This document shows positions 50,736-59,673 of a DNA stretch of 64,000 bases, piece after piece. Source of the stretch: Gemmatimonadota bacterium (GTDB taxonomy: Bacteria > Gemmatimonadota > Gemmatimonadetes > Gemmatimonadales > Gemmatimonadaceae); NCBI GenBank assembly GCA_016712265.1, contig JADJRJ010000031.1, forward strand, positions 62,001-126,000. The letters are read 5' to 3'. The stretch's first letter is position 1. Each line of letters starts with the position of its first letter. The position numbers and the translations under genes were made by a program. The notes below the pieces were generated by a model. It did no database searches and was not told the DNA's origin. It saw nothing but the letters and a program-made list of their open reading frames with translations.

Positions 50736-53700
50736 AGCTCGTCGCGTTCTCGGTTCGCCGATGGCAGTTCACGATCCTCGTCTTCCTCATGCTGGCCGCG
50801 CTTGGCGTGGCCAGCTGGTTCAAGATCCCGCGGGGCGAGGACCCGATCTTCCCGATCCCGATCTACACCGTCGTGGCGGTCTATCCCGGTGCAAGCCCGG
50901 GCGACATGGAGCAACTGGTTGTGGATCCGTTGGAAGACCAGCTGAACGCGCTTGAGCGCGTCAAGCGCTTGTCGTCGGAGGCGAAGGACGGGCTCGCGAT
51001 CGTGGAAGTCGAATTCGACCCCGAAGTGGATGCGGATCGCAAGGAGGATGAAGTGCTGCGCGAGTTGAATGCGCTCCGTCCGAGCCTGCCGTCGGGATTG
51101 ACCCGCCTCCAGGTCGTCCGGGCGTCGGGCACCAACGTGAGCATCCTGCAAGCGGCGTTGGTGAGCGAGACGGCGACATACGCCACCCTGGATTCGCTCG
51201 CCCACCAGGTGGAGGATCGACTGGAGCGCATCGCGGGGGTGAAGAAGGCCGAGCGATGGGCCGCGCCGAGCCGGCAGGTGGAGGTCAACCTCGACCTGGA
51301 GCGACTCGCGCGGCTCGGGCTGCCGGCGATGCAGGTGTTGCAGGCGATCGGGAGCGACAACGCCACGATCCCCGGCGGCAGCATCGACGTCGGCGCCCGT
51401 CGCTTCAACCTGGTGCCGGTGGGTCGGTACCGCTCGCTGGATGAGGTGGGGGCCACGGTGATTGGCGGTGGGGCTGCGGGGATCGTGCGGCTCAAGGACG
51501 TGGCCCAGGTGCGATGGGGATACGGCGACCCCGTGCACATCGGTCGGTGGAACGGGCGTCGGGCCGTCTTCGTGACCGCGGCCATGCAGGAAGGCGGGAA
51601 CATCGCGACGCTCAAGGCCGCGATCTGGCCGGAACTCGACCGGATCGAGGCGACGCTACCGCCTGGGGTGACCCTCGAGCGTGGTTTCGACCAGGCCGCC
51701 AACGTGGCCCGGCGCCTCTCGCGCCTTGGCACCGACTTCGCGATTGCGCTCGCCCTGGTCCTCCTCACGTTGCTGCCGCTCGGGTGGCGAGCCTCGGTGG
51801 TCGTGATGGTCTCGATTCCCCTGTCACTGCTCATGGCCGTGACCATGCTGGAGGCGACCGGGCTCAGCATCAACCAGCTGTCGATTGTTGGGTTCGTGAT
51901 CGCGCTCGGCTTGCTGGTGGACGACAGCATCGTGGTCGTGGAGAACATCACGCGCTTCCTTCGCGAAGGACATTCGCGACGCGAGGCGGCGGTGGAGGCG
52001 ACGCGGCAGATTGCGGTCGCGGTGATGGGGGCGACGGCGACGCTCATCTTTGCCTTCCTGCCGCTGATCTTTCTCCCCGGGTTGTCCGGGCGGTACATCC
52101 GGTCGCTGCCGATCGCGGTGGTTTATGCGGTGCTGGCGTCGCTCTTCGTGAGCTTCACCATCGTGCCGTGGCTCGCCTCGCTGGTGATGCCGCGGAACGC
52201 CCCGGCACACGGGAACCGTTTCCTGCGATTGCTGGAGCGCGGGATCCAGGTGACCTACGCGCCGCTCCTGCACCGGGCCCTCGCGTATCCCTGGCGGACC
52301 CTGGCGGTGTCCGGCGTGCTCGTCGTGGCGTCGCTTGCCCTGGTCCCCGCGGTGGGGTTCTCGCTATTCCCCAAGGCGGGGACGCCGCAGTTCCTCGTGG
52401 ATATCGAGACGCCGGAGGGCGCGTCGCTCGAGGCCACCGATGCGGCGGCGCGTTTCGTTGAGCGGACCGTCCTGCCGCATCCGGCCGTGCGCGGTGCCTT
52501 CACGAACGTCGGGCGCGGCAATCCCTTTGTGTACTACAACGTGGCGCCCCGCCAGGAATCCACTAATCACGCCCAGCTGTTCGTCCTGTTGCATGCCTAC
52601 GAGGCGGACGGCACCCCGGCCATGCTCGACTCGTTGCGAGTGCGACTGGCGGCGTATCCCGGCGCGCGCATCGAGGTGCGCGAGTTCGAGAACGGTCCGC
52701 CCATCGACGCCCCGATCGCGCTGCGCGTCGAGGGGCCGGACCTGGACTCGCTGCGTGCGCTCTCGGCCCGCGTCGCGCGGGTGATGGGCGCGACGGCGGG
52801 GACACAGTACGTGCGTGACCCGCTGGCCCTGCAGCGCACCGACCTGGCCGTGCAGGTCGACCGCCAGAAGGCTGGCGTCTTTGGCGTCACGACCGTTGAG
52901 CTGGACCGGACCGTGCGCCTCGCTGTCGCGGGACTCGAGGCTGGGCAGTTCCGCGCCGGCGACGGGGATGAGTATCCCATCGTGGTCCGCGTGGCGCGCG
53001 AGGGTCGCCCGACCCGTGCCATCCTCGACCGGATCGAGGTCGCCTCCACCACCGGGGCCTCGGTGCCACTCGGCCAGCTCGCCACCGTGCGGTTCCGCGG
53101 GTCGCCCACCGTGGTGACGCACCGGGACCAGCAACGCGCGGTGACCGTCACCAGCTACGTGCGCACCGGCTACAACACGGACCGGGTCACGCGGACCATC
53201 CTGAACAGCGTGCAGGCCCTGCGGTTGCCCGAGGGGTATCGCCTGGTCGCCGCTGGTGAGATCGAGAGCCGGCAGGAGAGCTTTGGTGGCATCGGGGCGG
53301 CGATCATCGTCGCCACGTTCGGGATCCTTGCGATCCTTGTGCTGGAGTTTCGCACCTTCACGAGCACGCTGGTGGTGGCGTCGGTCATCCCGCTGGGGAT
53401 CGTCGGGGGCATTGTGGCGCTGTGGCTGAGCGGGAACACCTTGAGCTTCACCGCGATGATCGGGTTCGTCGCGTTGATCGGGATCGAGATCAAGACCTCG
53501 ATCCTGCTCGTCGACTTCACTGATGAACTGCGACGGCAGGGGATGGCCCTGGATGACGCGATCCAGCGTGCGGGCGAGGTTCGCTTTGTGCCGATCGTCC
53601 TCACGTCGCTCACGGCCATCGGGGGATTGTTGCCACTCGCCGTGGAGGGGTCGTCGCTCTATTCCCCCCTGGCCTGGGTCATCATCGGTGGGTTGGTGTC

Positions 53701-53818
53701 GTCGACCCTGATCGCCCGCCTCGTGACGCCGGTGATGTACCGCATGCTCGCCCCGCGACTGGAGTTCACCCAGGAGCAGGCTGTGCCGGCCGACCTTGCG
53801 GTGCTTCCGGCCCACTAG
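50732..53818 (+). CDS. RND-family efflux transporter (HAE1/AcrB-like)
   Basis: A 1028-residue inner-membrane proton antiporter with 12 TM helices and two large periplasmic loops. Opening MKLVAFSVRRWQFTILVFLML then VYPGASPGDMEQLVVDPLE is typical. TM4 carries the proton-relay acids in GFVIALGLLVDDSIVVVEN. The GRYIRSLPIAVVYAVLASLFVSF and GFVALIGIEIKTSILLVDF segments match TM6 and TM10. The ATGA overlap with the MFP gene shows tight coupling. The TetR-controlled operon suggests induction by a toxic compound. The position in the tree (HAE-1 versus metal HME) is not settled by eye; DD in TM4 favours drug/hydrophobic export. Confidence 0.92.
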   Translation: MKLVAFSVRRWQFTILVFLMLAALGVASWFKIPRGEDPIFPIPIYTVVAVYPGASPGDMEQLVVDPLEDQLNALERVKRLSSEAKDGLAIVEVEFDPEVDADRKEDEVLRELNALRPSLPSGLTRLQVVRASGTNVSILQAALVSETATYATLDSLAHQVEDRLERIAGVKKAERWAAPSRQVEVNLDLERLARLGLPAMQVLQAIGSDNATIPGGSIDVGARRFNLVPVGRYRSLDEVGATVIGGGAAGIVRLKDVAQVRWGYGDPVHIGRWNGRRAVFVTAAMQEGGNIATLKAAIWPELDRIEATLPPGVTLERGFDQAANVARRLSRLGTDFAIALALVLLTLLPLGWRASVVVMVSIPLSLLMAVTMLEATGLSINQLSIVGFVIALGLLVDDSIVVVENITRFLREGHSRREAAVEATRQIAVAVMGATATLIFAFLPLIFLPGLSGRYIRSLPIAVVYAVLASLFVSFTIVPWLASLVMPRNAPAHGNRFLRLLERGIQVTYAPLLHRALAYPWRTLAVSGVLVVASLALVPAVGFSLFPKAGTPQFLVDIETPEGASLEATDAAARFVERTVLPHPAVRGAFTNVGRGNPFVYYNVAPRQESTNHAQLFVLLHAYEADGTPAMLDSLRVRLAAYPGARIEVREFENGPPIDAPIALRVEGPDLDSLRALSARVARVMGATAGTQYVRDPLALQRTDLAVQVDRQKAGVFGVTTVELDRTVRLAVAGLEAGQFRAGDGDEYPIVVRVAREGRPTRAILDRIEVASTTGASVPLGQLATVRFRGSPTVVTHRDQQRAVTVTSYVRTGYNTDRVTRTILNSVQALRLPEGYRLVAAGEIESRQESFGGIGAAIIVATFGILAILVLEFRTFTSTLVVASVIPLGIVGGIVALWLSGNTLSFTAMIGFVALIGIEIKTSILLVDFTDELRRQGMALDDAIQRAGEVRFVPIVLTSLTAIGGLLPLAVEGSSLYSPLAWVIIGGLVSSTLIARLVTPVMYRMLAPRLEFTQEQAVPADLAVLPAH

Positions 53819-53862
53819 GCTGGCTGCGGTTCGACCTCCGTCGGGCACGGCTGGTCCCCAAT

Positions 53863-53888
53863 CCACCACCAGGTCGCGCTGGTGGTGG
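53863..53888 (+). terminator. Hairpin after the RND operon
   Basis: Perfect 10-bp arms CCACCACCAG (53863-53872) and CTGGTGGTGG (53879-53888), 6-nt loop, 45 nt after the RND stop. It lacks a T run, so it may be a pause or Rho-dependent site. Confidence 0.5.
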
Positions 53889-53921
53889 TAACTTGGGTCG
53901 GCCATCACCCGGCGGCGCTCC

Positions 53922-55028
53922 GTGTACACGCACTGCACCTTCTGCTACGGCCCACTCGGCGCAAATCGCGAGCTGGAGTCGTTCCCGGTGTCCCGCCGCG
54001 TGGCCTTTGATCCGGCGCGCGGATGGGTGTGGGCGGTGTGCACCACCTGCCAGCGATGGAACCTCGCCCCCATCGAGGAGCGATGGGAGGTGGTTGACGA
54101 GTGTGAGCGTCGCTTTCGGCGCACGACGCTGCGCTACACCTCGGGGAACATCGGGCTCGCGTGGCTGGGCGCGGAGTTGGACCTGGTGCGCATTGGACCG
54201 GCGTTGCGCCCCGAAGTGGCGGCGTGGCGGTATGGGCGCACGGTAACCCAGCGGACCCACGACGGCACGCGGGTGTTGGGTCGCAGCGCCGTGCGTGCCG
54301 CGATTGCGGTGCGGCGGTTGTTGCGTGGCAGCTCCCCTAACGCAACCGTGCGCCACACCATGGGCGACCTCCTGCTTGGGGCCATGGGCCACACGGTGGC
54401 CGACGTCGTCCGAATCGGTGACGCTCCCCAGGGCGCCGACCTCCCCCTCGCGGTGATTCGGTTGCGCCACCTGGTGCAGGCGCGGCTCGTTCGACCCGAG
54501 CCCGGGCAGCCGTGGTCACTCGTGATCCCGCATGACCAGGGGACGATGACACTCGCCGGTGAGGCCGGGCTCCGTGCCGCCGCCCGCATGCTCGCCATCG
54601 TGAATGGCACGGAGCGCGGTCGTGGCTTCACGCCGGAGTTGCTGGCGTCTGCCTCCGCCAAGGTGGACGAGTCGGCGCGTGCGGACTCCTACTTCAATCG
54701 GGTGTTGTCGATCGCGCTGCGCACCTCATGGGGCCGGCTCCAGCATGAGGAGGGCGGTGTGGCGACGGTGGAAGCGCTGGAGGTGGCGACGAGTGAGACC
54801 GAGCGACTCGCCTGGCGGCTGACCGGGCGCACCTTCTGGGGGCGTGGCGGGATCGGCAGCGATCCGGCCACGGAGCTGGTGGATGTGCCGTTAGTGGACC
54901 GACTGGCGCTGGAGATGGCCGCCCACGAGGAGTCGGAGCGGCGGGCGATGGACGGCGAACTCGATGCGCTACGGGAGGCCTGGAAGGATGCGGCGGAAAT
55001 CGCCGCGATCGCTGATGCGTTGATTTAG
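53922..55028 (+). CDS. Unknown protein with N-terminal zinc-ribbon-like Cys pairs
   Basis: A 368-residue protein I do not recognise. It begins VYTHCTFCYGPLGANRELESF and has a second CxxC pair (AVCTTCQRWNLAP) about 33 residues later, which together look like a zinc ribbon. The rest is basic, helix-rich and cytosolic: no TM segments or signal peptide, and the C-terminus is strongly acidic-helical (MAAHEESERRAMDGELDALREAWKDAAEI). The GTG start is the only one that keeps the Cys pair. It stands alone between two hairpin-flanked genes. A nucleic-acid or ribosome-associated function is possible but not shown. Confidence 0.7.
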   Translation: MYTHCTFCYGPLGANRELESFPVSRRVAFDPARGWVWAVCTTCQRWNLAPIEERWEVVDECERRFRRTTLRYTSGNIGLAWLGAELDLVRIGPALRPEVAAWRYGRTVTQRTHDGTRVLGRSAVRAAIAVRRLLRGSSPNATVRHTMGDLLLGAMGHTVADVVRIGDAPQGADLPLAVIRLRHLVQARLVRPEPGQPWSLVIPHDQGTMTLAGEAGLRAAARMLAIVNGTERGRGFTPELLASASAKVDESARADSYFNRVLSIALRTSWGRLQHEEGGVATVEALEVATSETERLAWRLTGRTFWGRGGIGSDPATELVDVPLVDRLALEMAAHEESERRAMDGELDALREAWKDAAEIAAIADALI

Positions 55029-55057
55029 GGGCGGTGCGGCAGGGCGCCGGGCCGGCG

Positions 55058-56083
55058 TTACGGCTTGACGCCCTTGAGGAACGCGATCACCCCGTCCACG
55101 TACGTGCGCTGGTCGTCGTACATCGACATGTGGCTCCCGTTCGGGCAGTAGAGATACTCGCCCTTGGGGAATTGCGTCGACATCCACTCCATGTGCTTGG
55201 GGTCCATCGTGTCGTGCCCCCCACCGATCACCAGGGTAGGCACCGTGATCGACGCGAGATCGGCCGTCCGGTCCCACTTCTCCAGCTTGCCGCTCGCCCC
55301 CAGCTCACTCGGGCCCTGCATCGGCACGTAGATGTCGGGGTTCACGTGGGCGATTGCCCGCGCCACCCCGCTGGGCCATTCCGCAAACGGCGTGCGCATC
55401 ACGTGTTGCTCGTAGTGATGCGGGATCAGCAACTCCATATACCGGGGATCGGCGTACTTGCCGGCGGCTTCCAGCGCCTTCACCTCGGCCAGTACCTTCT
55501 GGTCCATCGCCGGCATGAGGGTGTTGCGCGCATACTCGTTGTAGGCCGGGATGCTCGCCATCATGTTCGAGACGATCAGCCCCTTGAGGTGCTGCTGGTA
55601 CTTGAGGGCGTACTCCATCGCCAGGATCCCGCCCCAGGAATGGCCCAGCAGGAAGAAGTTGTCCTTGCCCAATCCCAGGGCCTGGCGCACCTGCTCGACT
55701 TCCTCGACAAAGCGCTCGGTGTTCCAGAGGGACGAGTCCTTCGGCTGGTCGGAGTAGAAGGAGCCGAGTTGGTCGTAGTAGTAGTACTCGATCCCGGCGC
55801 CGGGGAAATACGAGTCGAACGCCTCGAAGTACTCGTGCGTCATCCCCGGGCCGCCGTGCAGGAGCAGGAGCTTGATGGTCGGGTTGTTGCCGGTGCGTTT
55901 CGTCCAGACCTTGAACGTCCCCTTGGGGGTGGTGATGGGGATCAGCCGGACCCCGCCGGTGAGGGTGTCGCTCCGGCCGGTGTTGTCGAAGTAGGCCGCC
56001 GCCCGCGGCGATGGTGATTCGGGGGCACACGCGGCGAGGAGGGAGGCGAGGGCGGTGCAGCCGGCGAAGGCGAGGCGACGCAT
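55058..56083 (-). CDS. Proline iminopeptidase-like S33 lipoprotein
   Basis: A 341-residue alpha/beta-hydrolase of the proline iminopeptidase group, which removes N-terminal proline (known). HGGPGMTHEYFEAFDSYF is the family's oxyanion signature, DQLGSFYSDQP follows, and the nucleophile is in LGHSWGGILAMEYALKY. The acid and His are in GGGHDTMDP and CPNGSHMSMYDD. A lipobox (LLAAC in MRRLAFAGCTALASLLAAC) places it outside the cytoplasm. ATG 56083 begins this signal. It converges on the unknown zinc-ribbon gene and diverges from the D-aminoacylase gene. Confidence 0.88.
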   Translation of the reverse strand: MRRLAFAGCTALASLLAACAPESPSPRAAAYFDNTGRSDTLTGGVRLIPITTPKGTFKVWTKRTGNNPTIKLLLLHGGPGMTHEYFEAFDSYFPGAGIEYYYYDQLGSFYSDQPKDSSLWNTERFVEEVEQVRQALGLGKDNFFLLGHSWGGILAMEYALKYQQHLKGLIVSNMMASIPAYNEYARNTLMPAMDQKVLAEVKALEAAGKYADPRYMELLIPHHYEQHVMRTPFAEWPSGVARAIAHVNPDIYVPMQGPSELGASGKLEKWDRTADLASITVPTLVIGGGHDTMDPKHMEWMSTQFPKGEYLYCPNGSHMSMYDDQRTYVDGVIAFLKGVKP

Positions 56084-56173
56084 GAGCGGGGCGTCCTGGG
56101 AAGGAAGGGTGACTCCGGTAACGTGCGCCGAAACCCCGGCGCCGCAAGGCACCGCTCCTGACAGGTCCAGGGC

Positions 56174-57880
56174 ATGCGCGCAGATTGGGGGATGCGACCG
56201 ACCCTGCTCCTCGCCCTCGCCCTAGGTGCGCGCCTTGTCGCCGCCCAAACTCCGCCGTATGACCTCCTGATCACGGGCGCTCGTGTCTACGACGGGACCG
56301 GGAACCCGGCCTTTCCGGCGGATGTGGCCGTCCGCGATGGGCGCATCGTCGCGGTGGGGCGCCTTGGGCCGGCGGCCGCGCGGCAGCGGATCGATGCGAG
56401 TGGCAAGGTGGTGATCCCGGGGATCATCGACATTCACTCACACGCCGATGACGGGAGCTCACCCGACGGCGGGTTCCGTGACGCCGACGCCAAGCGTCGC
56501 GCGGCCCCAAACCTCGTGATGCAGGGCGTGACCACCGTGGTCGTGAACCAGGATGGTCGTTCGCCCCTGCCCATCGCCGAGCAGCGTCGGCGCATCACCG
56601 AGCTTGGTATTGGCCCCAATGCCGCGCTGATGGTGGGGCACGGCAGTGTGCGTGGCGCGGTGATGGGGCGGGATGTGCGCCGTCCCTCGCGGCCGGATGA
56701 AGTGGACCGGATGCGCGCGATGGTGCGCCAGGCAATGACGGACGGGGCGTGGGGACTGTCGGCCGGGCTGGAATACGCTCCCGGTCGTTGGAGTACCACC
56801 GACGAGGTCGTGGCCCTCGCGCAGGAGGTTGCGCCGTTCCATGGGGTCTACATCTCGCACGAGCGCAGCGAGGGGCAGGACCCGATGTGGTATTGGCCGA
56901 GCCAGGACAGCGCGGGGCCACCAACGCTGCTCGACGCCATTCGTGAGACCATCGAGGTGGGTGAACGGGGAGGCATTCGCGTCGTGGCGTCGCACATCAA
57001 GACGAAGGGCGCCAACTACTGGGGGAGCAGTGGCGCGGCGATCCAGCTGATCGAGCGTGCGCGGGCGCGGGGAGTGGATGTGTGGGCGGACCAGTATCCG
57101 TATGCCACGAGTGGCACCGATGGCAGCACGGTGCTGGTGCCGACCTGGGCCCTCGCGCGCGATGAGGCCCCGGTGGACGGCGCGCGTGGTGCCGCCGACT
57201 ACCACGCGGCGTTGCGGCGTGTCCTCGCCAACCCGGAACAGGAGGCGCGGTTGCGTCGCGACATCACCCATGAGATCCAACGACGTGGGGGCGCCGAGCA
57301 GGTGCTCGTCTTCGATCACCCGGATACGGGGGTGGTCGGCAAGAGCCTGCGGCAGGTGGCGACGCGCTGGAACGTGAGCGAGGTCGACGCCGCGATCCAG
57401 CTGCAGTTGCGCGGGCGCGCGGATCGTCCGGGGGGTGGTCGCGTGCGCGGCTTCTCCATGGACGAGCGCGACATCGAGGCATATGCCGCGCTCCCGTGGG
57501 TCGCGACGGCGTCGGACGCCGGGATTGCACTACCCGAAGACGGACCGGCCACGCATGCGCGCTACTATGGGACCTTTCCGCGGAAGATCAGGCACTACGC
57601 GTTGACGCGTGGTGTGTTGTCGGTCGAGGACGCGATCCGGTCCATGACATCCTTGCCGGCGCAGATCATGGGGATGCGCGACCGCGGGCAAGTGCGCGAG
57701 GGGATGGTGGCCGACCTCGCGATCATCGACCTCGACCGGCTCACTGACAAGTCGACGTTCACCAACCCGCACCAGTATGCGGAAGGGGTCGAGTGGGTGT
57801 TGGTGGGCGGGACGCCGGTTGTGGCGCGTGGCGCGTTGACGTGGGCACTGCCGGGCAGGATCCTGATGCCGGCGCGTTAG
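56174..57880 (+). CDS. Exported D-aminoacylase/N-acyl-D-amino-acid deacylase family amidohydrolase
   Basis: A 568-residue amidohydrolase. The signal peptide ends RLVAAQ (about residue 25). The metal site begins at GIIDIHSHADDG, followed by QGVTTVVVNQDG, GLSAGLEYAPG, HIKTKGANYWGS and TASDAGIALPEDGPATHARYYGTFPRK, typical of D-aminoacylases (N-acyl-D-amino acids to D-amino acids, known). An alternative start is ATG 56192, nearer the signal. Its stop TAG lies inside a CGTTAGGC octamer. Together with the M28, M20 and S33 enzymes it points to scavenging of peptides and D-amino acids, possibly from peptidoglycan. Confidence 0.9.
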   Translation: MRADWGMRPTLLLALALGARLVAAQTPPYDLLITGARVYDGTGNPAFPADVAVRDGRIVAVGRLGPAAARQRIDASGKVVIPGIIDIHSHADDGSSPDGGFRDADAKRRAAPNLVMQGVTTVVVNQDGRSPLPIAEQRRRITELGIGPNAALMVGHGSVRGAVMGRDVRRPSRPDEVDRMRAMVRQAMTDGAWGLSAGLEYAPGRWSTTDEVVALAQEVAPFHGVYISHERSEGQDPMWYWPSQDSAGPPTLLDAIRETIEVGERGGIRVVASHIKTKGANYWGSSGAAIQLIERARARGVDVWADQYPYATSGTDGSTVLVPTWALARDEAPVDGARGAADYHAALRRVLANPEQEARLRRDITHEIQRRGGAEQVLVFDHPDTGVVGKSLRQVATRWNVSEVDAAIQLQLRGRADRPGGGRVRGFSMDERDIEAYAALPWVATASDAGIALPEDGPATHARYYGTFPRKIRHYALTRGVLSVEDAIRSMTSLPAQIMGMRDRGQVREGMVADLAIIDLDRLTDKSTFTNPHQYAEGVEWVLVGGTPVVARGALTWALPGRILMPAR

Positions 57881-57896
57881 GCGCCGCGTGTCGCCG

Positions 57897-57926
57897 GCCC
57901 GTCGTCGCTCCGTCTCAGCGACGGGC
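57897..57926. terminator. Hairpin between convergent D-aminoacylase and L,D-transpeptidase genes
   Basis: GCCCGTCG (57897-57904) and CGACGGGC (57919-57926) are perfect complements; the right arm touches the transpeptidase stop codon (57928-57926). No T run. Confidence 0.5.
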
Positions 57927-59587
57927 TAGCTCGCGCCGTACCCCTTCGCCAGCAGGGCCACCAACTCGTCGTTGTACTTGTAGACGTCCTGGTAGCTCCG
58001 TAGGACACCGGCCGTGTCGACCGCCGCGGTGTGGTAGACCAGGAGCACCGGGATGTGCTCGCTGAGCTTCACCAGCTCGGGCTTCTCCGCCTTCATCGCC
58101 TTCTTCATCCGGTCCAGGGACCAGGCGGTGTCGCCGGCCAGGACCCACTGCGCCAGCTTCTGCGGCTCGGCTACGCGCACGCACCCATGGGAGAGGGCGC
58201 GCGTGGTGCGCTTGAAGAGGTGCTTCTCGTTGGTGTCGTGCAGATAAATGTTCAGGTCATTCGGCAACATGAACTTCACGCGGCCGAGCGAGTTGTAGTC
58301 CCCGGGCAGCTGGCGCACCCGAACGCTCTTGCCGATGCGGGCGAGGCTCGCGGAATCTGGCGTGACCACCGGGGCCTTCTCGCTGTAGCCGCGCACCAGG
58401 ACGTAGCGGTTGCGCACGAGGTACGTGGAGTCCTTCGTGGCCTTGGGGACGATCTCGTCCTTCGCGATGGTCTGCGGGACCTCCCAGTACGGCGAGAAGA
58501 TCACGTGCTCCATCTCCTCGACAAACAGCGGGGTGTATCGGTCCTTCTCGCCGCGACCGACCACCACGTTCATGCTGAACGTCGGCGTGCCGGTGGTCGC
58601 CTGCTCATAGACGTGGAGCCGGAACTCCGGAATGTTGACGACGATCGCCCGACGGTCGCCGGAGCGGGGAAGCCAACGCCATCGCTCGAGGGAGAGCACG
58701 GCATCGCGTTCGCGTCGCCGGAGGTTCGTGCGCAGGTGGTCACGCGTGCGGGGGTCGAACACGCCGCTTCGCACAATTCCCGCATCCTTTTGATAGGCCG
58801 AGAGTGCGCGGGACAGCGACGGGTCGAGCAGGGTGTCCGCCGCAGGCGTGGGGGCAGTACTGTCGGACGGATAGCCGATGGCGGCGAGGACCAGGCGGAG
58901 CGGCGCAGCCGTGGGAAGCGGGCGCCCCCGAAGAGTGGCGATCGGGGCCCCCGGTGAAACCGAGGTGTCCGCGGCGAGCCGACGGACGGCGGGAAGGGCG
59001 CGCGTGAGGTCGCGGTAGGCCGTCCATTGGGGACCGGCTTGGTCGAAGACCGCCACCGGATCGGGGCCCACGGCGAGTGCGTACAGCCCGGCGGCGAGGT
59101 CGAACCCCTCACCCGGCGCAGGGAGGCGCGGGTAGGCCTGCGGCTGGCGGGCGCGTCCCCAGCGGAGCGCACGCAGGAGCCGCGCATTGGCCACGCTGAG
59201 GGTGGTCTCGAAGTCGGCAATTGCCGCTTCGGCTGGCGCCTGGTCGATGGTGCGGGCGAGCGAGTCCAGGCGCGCCACGTCAAAGTCGCGCGGGTCCAGC
59301 CCTAACGAGTCGACCTGGGTGAGGAACGCGAGCGTGCCGCGCGCCGCTGGGGTCAGCCGCCCGCCGTTGCTCCAGAGGGGGCGCCACTGTACTCTCTCGT
59401 AGGCGGCCGTCACGGCGGCGGCGACATCGCCGACCCGCGGCCACCGCAGGCCAGGCGCATTCGCCTCGAGCAAGCGTGCACGGACCGCCGCCGTCTCCGG
59501 CGCCGCCGGCACGGAATCGATCGGCGCCTGGGCACTGGCGCCCAGGGCGAGGACAGCAAGAGCGAATGCAGCGAACAGTGGCTTCAC
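57926..59587 (-). CDS. Murein L,D-transpeptidase (YcbB/YkuD type)
   Basis: A 553-residue exported enzyme. The signal peptide ends GASAQ (about residue 20), then an N-terminal scaffold domain, a peptidoglycan-binding-like region (about 255-290: LDPSLSRALSAYQKDAGIVRSGVFDPRTRD) and a YkuD L,D-transpeptidase domain (about 310-490). The catalytic Cys469 is in the SHGCVRV motif, preceded by HDTNEKHLF. It forms 3-3 (L,D) crosslinks in peptidoglycan (known). GTG 59587 is 6 nt after a TAATCT hexamer (59599-59594). Length and layout match YcbB rather than short YbiS-type enzymes. Confidence 0.91.
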   Translation of the reverse strand: MKPLFAAFALAVLALGASAQAPIDSVPAAPETAAVRARLLEANAPGLRWPRVGDVAAAVTAAYERVQWRPLWSNGGRLTPAARGTLAFLTQVDSLGLDPRDFDVARLDSLARTIDQAPAEAAIADFETTLSVANARLLRALRWGRARQPQAYPRLPAPGEGFDLAAGLYALAVGPDPVAVFDQAGPQWTAYRDLTRALPAVRRLAADTSVSPGAPIATLRGRPLPTAAPLRLVLAAIGYPSDSTAPTPAADTLLDPSLSRALSAYQKDAGIVRSGVFDPRTRDHLRTNLRRRERDAVLSLERWRWLPRSGDRRAIVVNIPEFRLHVYEQATTGTPTFSMNVVVGRGEKDRYTPLFVEEMEHVIFSPYWEVPQTIAKDEIVPKATKDSTYLVRNRYVLVRGYSEKAPVVTPDSASLARIGKSVRVRQLPGDYNSLGRVKFMLPNDLNIYLHDTNEKHLFKRTTRALSHGCVRVAEPQKLAQWVLAGDTAWSLDRMKKAMKAEKPELVKLSEHIPVLLVYHTAAVDTAGVLRSYQDVYKYNDELVALLAKGYGAS

Positions 59588-59593
59588 AGGACC

Positions 59594-59599
59594 AGATTA
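59594..59599 (-). promoter_or_regulatory. -10-like TAATCT before the L,D-transpeptidase gene
   Basis: TAATCT on the minus strand, 6 nt before the GTG start at 59587. No convincing -35 box at 16-18 nt. Part of the start-proximal hexamer pattern seen at several genes. Confidence 0.35.
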
Positions 59600-59673
59600 G
59601 CGGTCTCGAATCATAACTCCGACGGGCGTCCGAGGCAGGAGTATCGGACGTCGCCAGCGGGCTGGCTCATACT

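Noticed and set aside
50732..53818. Heavy-metal (CusA-type) assignment of the RND pump
   Set aside because: No metal-binding Met/His features or adjacent metal genes were seen, and TM4 has the DD pair; left as HAE1-like.
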